NCBI GenBank assembly: GCA_026724425.1
Contig: JAIUCV010000076.1
Coordinates: forward strand, 3,743,501-3,807,500
Length of the DNA: 64,000 bases
Reading direction: 5' to 3'
DNA from: Erythrophleum ivorense
Lineage: Eukaryota > Streptophyta > Magnoliopsida > Fabales > Fabaceae
Shown here: positions 63,272-64,000 of the stretch, one piece after another
How positions within the stretch are numbered: the first letter of the stretch is position 1
How the letters are laid out: the number at the start of each line of letters is the position of its first letter
Notes under the pieces: model-generated
Told to the model about the DNA's origin: nothing
The model's database searches: none
What the model saw: only the letters and a program-made list of their open reading frames with translations
Program-made: the position numbers and the translations under genes

Positions 63272-64000
63272 TCAGTCCAAACAGTCAAGCTAATGACTAA
63301 AAACAAGCGCTTAGTGGGAGACAACCCACTGGTAAGGCTGTACATACTTTCAATTTCGTTTTATTGCTCTAATTTTTAGCTTTGTTTTTATTTTTCAAAA
63401 AAAAAAAAAAAAAAAAAAAATACCAAGCACGAGAAGAGCCAGTATCGACCGACACCACTTACGAGACGGCCAATGTCGAGTGTCCGATCGACACGCGAGT
63501 CGACACATACGATTGGTGTCGACCGACACTAAGGTGGTGTCGCTCGACACCGTTAAAATCGAGGCATGCGCGTTTTAATCCACACGAGAGGTAAGTGTTC
63601 TTCACTTTCTTTCTCTTTCGCGAAAACTGATTCAAATCGCCTCTTTCCATTACTCCTTCGATTCTTGATCGTTTTGAGTGATTCAAAGCCCTAATCTGGT
63701 CGGAATTTCATCCTCTTTAACCTTCTATCACTCATTCTTTCGATCTGCAAGGTATGTGTCTCGAATCTCCACTTTTCGATTTCTCCTCAATGGTTTGTAA
63801 ACTCAAAATTCGCCATTTATTCTTGATTATAAGCTTAATTTGTGGTTAATTAGGTTGTTATATAGGAATTTCGGCATGCCCAAGTGATTTTTATTGTTCA
63901 ATTTTGATTTTTTTGGAATTTAGCGATTTTGGTGAAAATAAATTCGAAATTGTTAATTAAAACGGATTTAGGAGTTGATTGAGAATAATTGTTGCTGTTT
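63272..64000 (+). other. Post-pol region of element D
   Basis: It holds an A24 run (63397-63420), motif cluster 8 and then non-coding sequence with GAGGTAAGTG and AAGGTATGTG splice-donor-like sites (63590 and 63750). Those could belong to the leader of a subgenomic env-like mRNA, as proposed for Athila elements. No env ORF is inside the window. Confidence 0.5.
63441..63551. repeat. GGTGTCG-NN-CGACACC motif cluster 8
   Basis: Clear copies start at 63441 (one mismatch), 63515 (one mismatch) and 63536 (exact), the last two 21 bp apart. Decayed copies lie between (63472-63507: TGTCCGATCGACACG and CGAGTCGACACAT). Confidence 0.85.

Larger units (their letters stand above)
56149..64000 (+). mobile_element. 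Athila-like Ty3/Gypsy retrotransposon, decayed, runs off the window (element D)
   Basis: The visible 5' LTR part ends at 57333 (CCTATCA) and is followed by a decayed PBS TGGCGCCATTGCC (57340-57352), gag with the Athila-type NRSAIR/CPHHGF motifs, protease, RT, RNase H and integrase, all with stops or frameshifts. The post-pol sequence (GTGGGAGACAACCCAC at 63317) is typical of Athila. The LTR left boundary is unclear: a 40-bp block AAGTCTTATTTTTAG...GTC is repeated on both sides of the Cassandra element (55274 and 56148), so the LTR may start left of it. The env-like part and 3' LTR are beyond the right edge. Confidence 0.85.

Noticed and set aside
1..64000. CRISPR arrays, bacterial operons and tRNA genes
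   Set aside because: The window is plant nuclear DNA; the short-spaced motif clusters have variable 5-9-bp gaps without unique spacers of CRISPR length, and I saw no tRNA cloverleaf.

Overview
This is a repeat-rich stretch of a plant nuclear genome, most likely a member of the Brassicaceae. The main reason is a GAD2-like glutamate decarboxylase next to two tandem cytosolic type II peroxiredoxin genes, a neighbourhood I recall from Arabidopsis thaliana chromosome 1 (GAD2/TPX2/TPX1). The exon structures, DC1-domain and F-box relatives, Athila and Tat retrotransposons and a Cassandra TRIM all fit that family. Only three host genes look intact: two peroxiredoxins (30800-31756 and 44428-45250, + strand) and glutamate decarboxylase (48066-53384, - strand). 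A DC1-domain gene and an F-box gene are pseudogenes.

Layout. 1-1802: 5' end of a minus-strand Ty3/Gypsy element with an initiator-Met-type PBS. 2579-4805: a decayed PIF/Harbinger element carrying a solo LTR of the same family (2690-3795, TSD ATCTC), followed by a TTA-flanked non-autonomous element (4986-5658). 7425-27580: one DC1 gene cut into three pieces by two related Tat-lineage retrotransposons in opposite orientation. These are element A (8443-15679, +, TSD ATCAC) and element B (15846-27089, -, TSD TCATC). B carries a spliced four-exon antisense gene between pol and its 3' LTR. 27581-30557: gene-poor. 30560-46350: a tandem duplication of the peroxiredoxin gene and its flanks. The first copy has since received a LINE fragment and a MITE-like element that itself hosts an old Tat-like retrotransposon, element C (33660-42860, -). 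46527-47692: F-box pseudogene. 48066-53384: GAD gene with a TA-flanked MITE in intron 2. 55332-56143: a complete Cassandra TRIM (5S-rRNA-derived LTRs, TSD ATATA) lying against or inside the LTR of a decayed Athila-like element D, which runs off the right edge.

The most unusual signal is a short inverted-repeat motif, GGTGTCG-NN-CGACACC. It occurs about 20 or more times in eight clusters, and tightly paired copies keep a 21-bp spacing. It lies in the LTRs of the first family and in the LTR, gag, pol linker and post-pol region of the unrelated Athila element, where it is translated as a 7-residue repeat. It is absent from Tat elements A, B and C. I know of no name for it. All coordinates and mismatch counts were made by eye; no database search was run.
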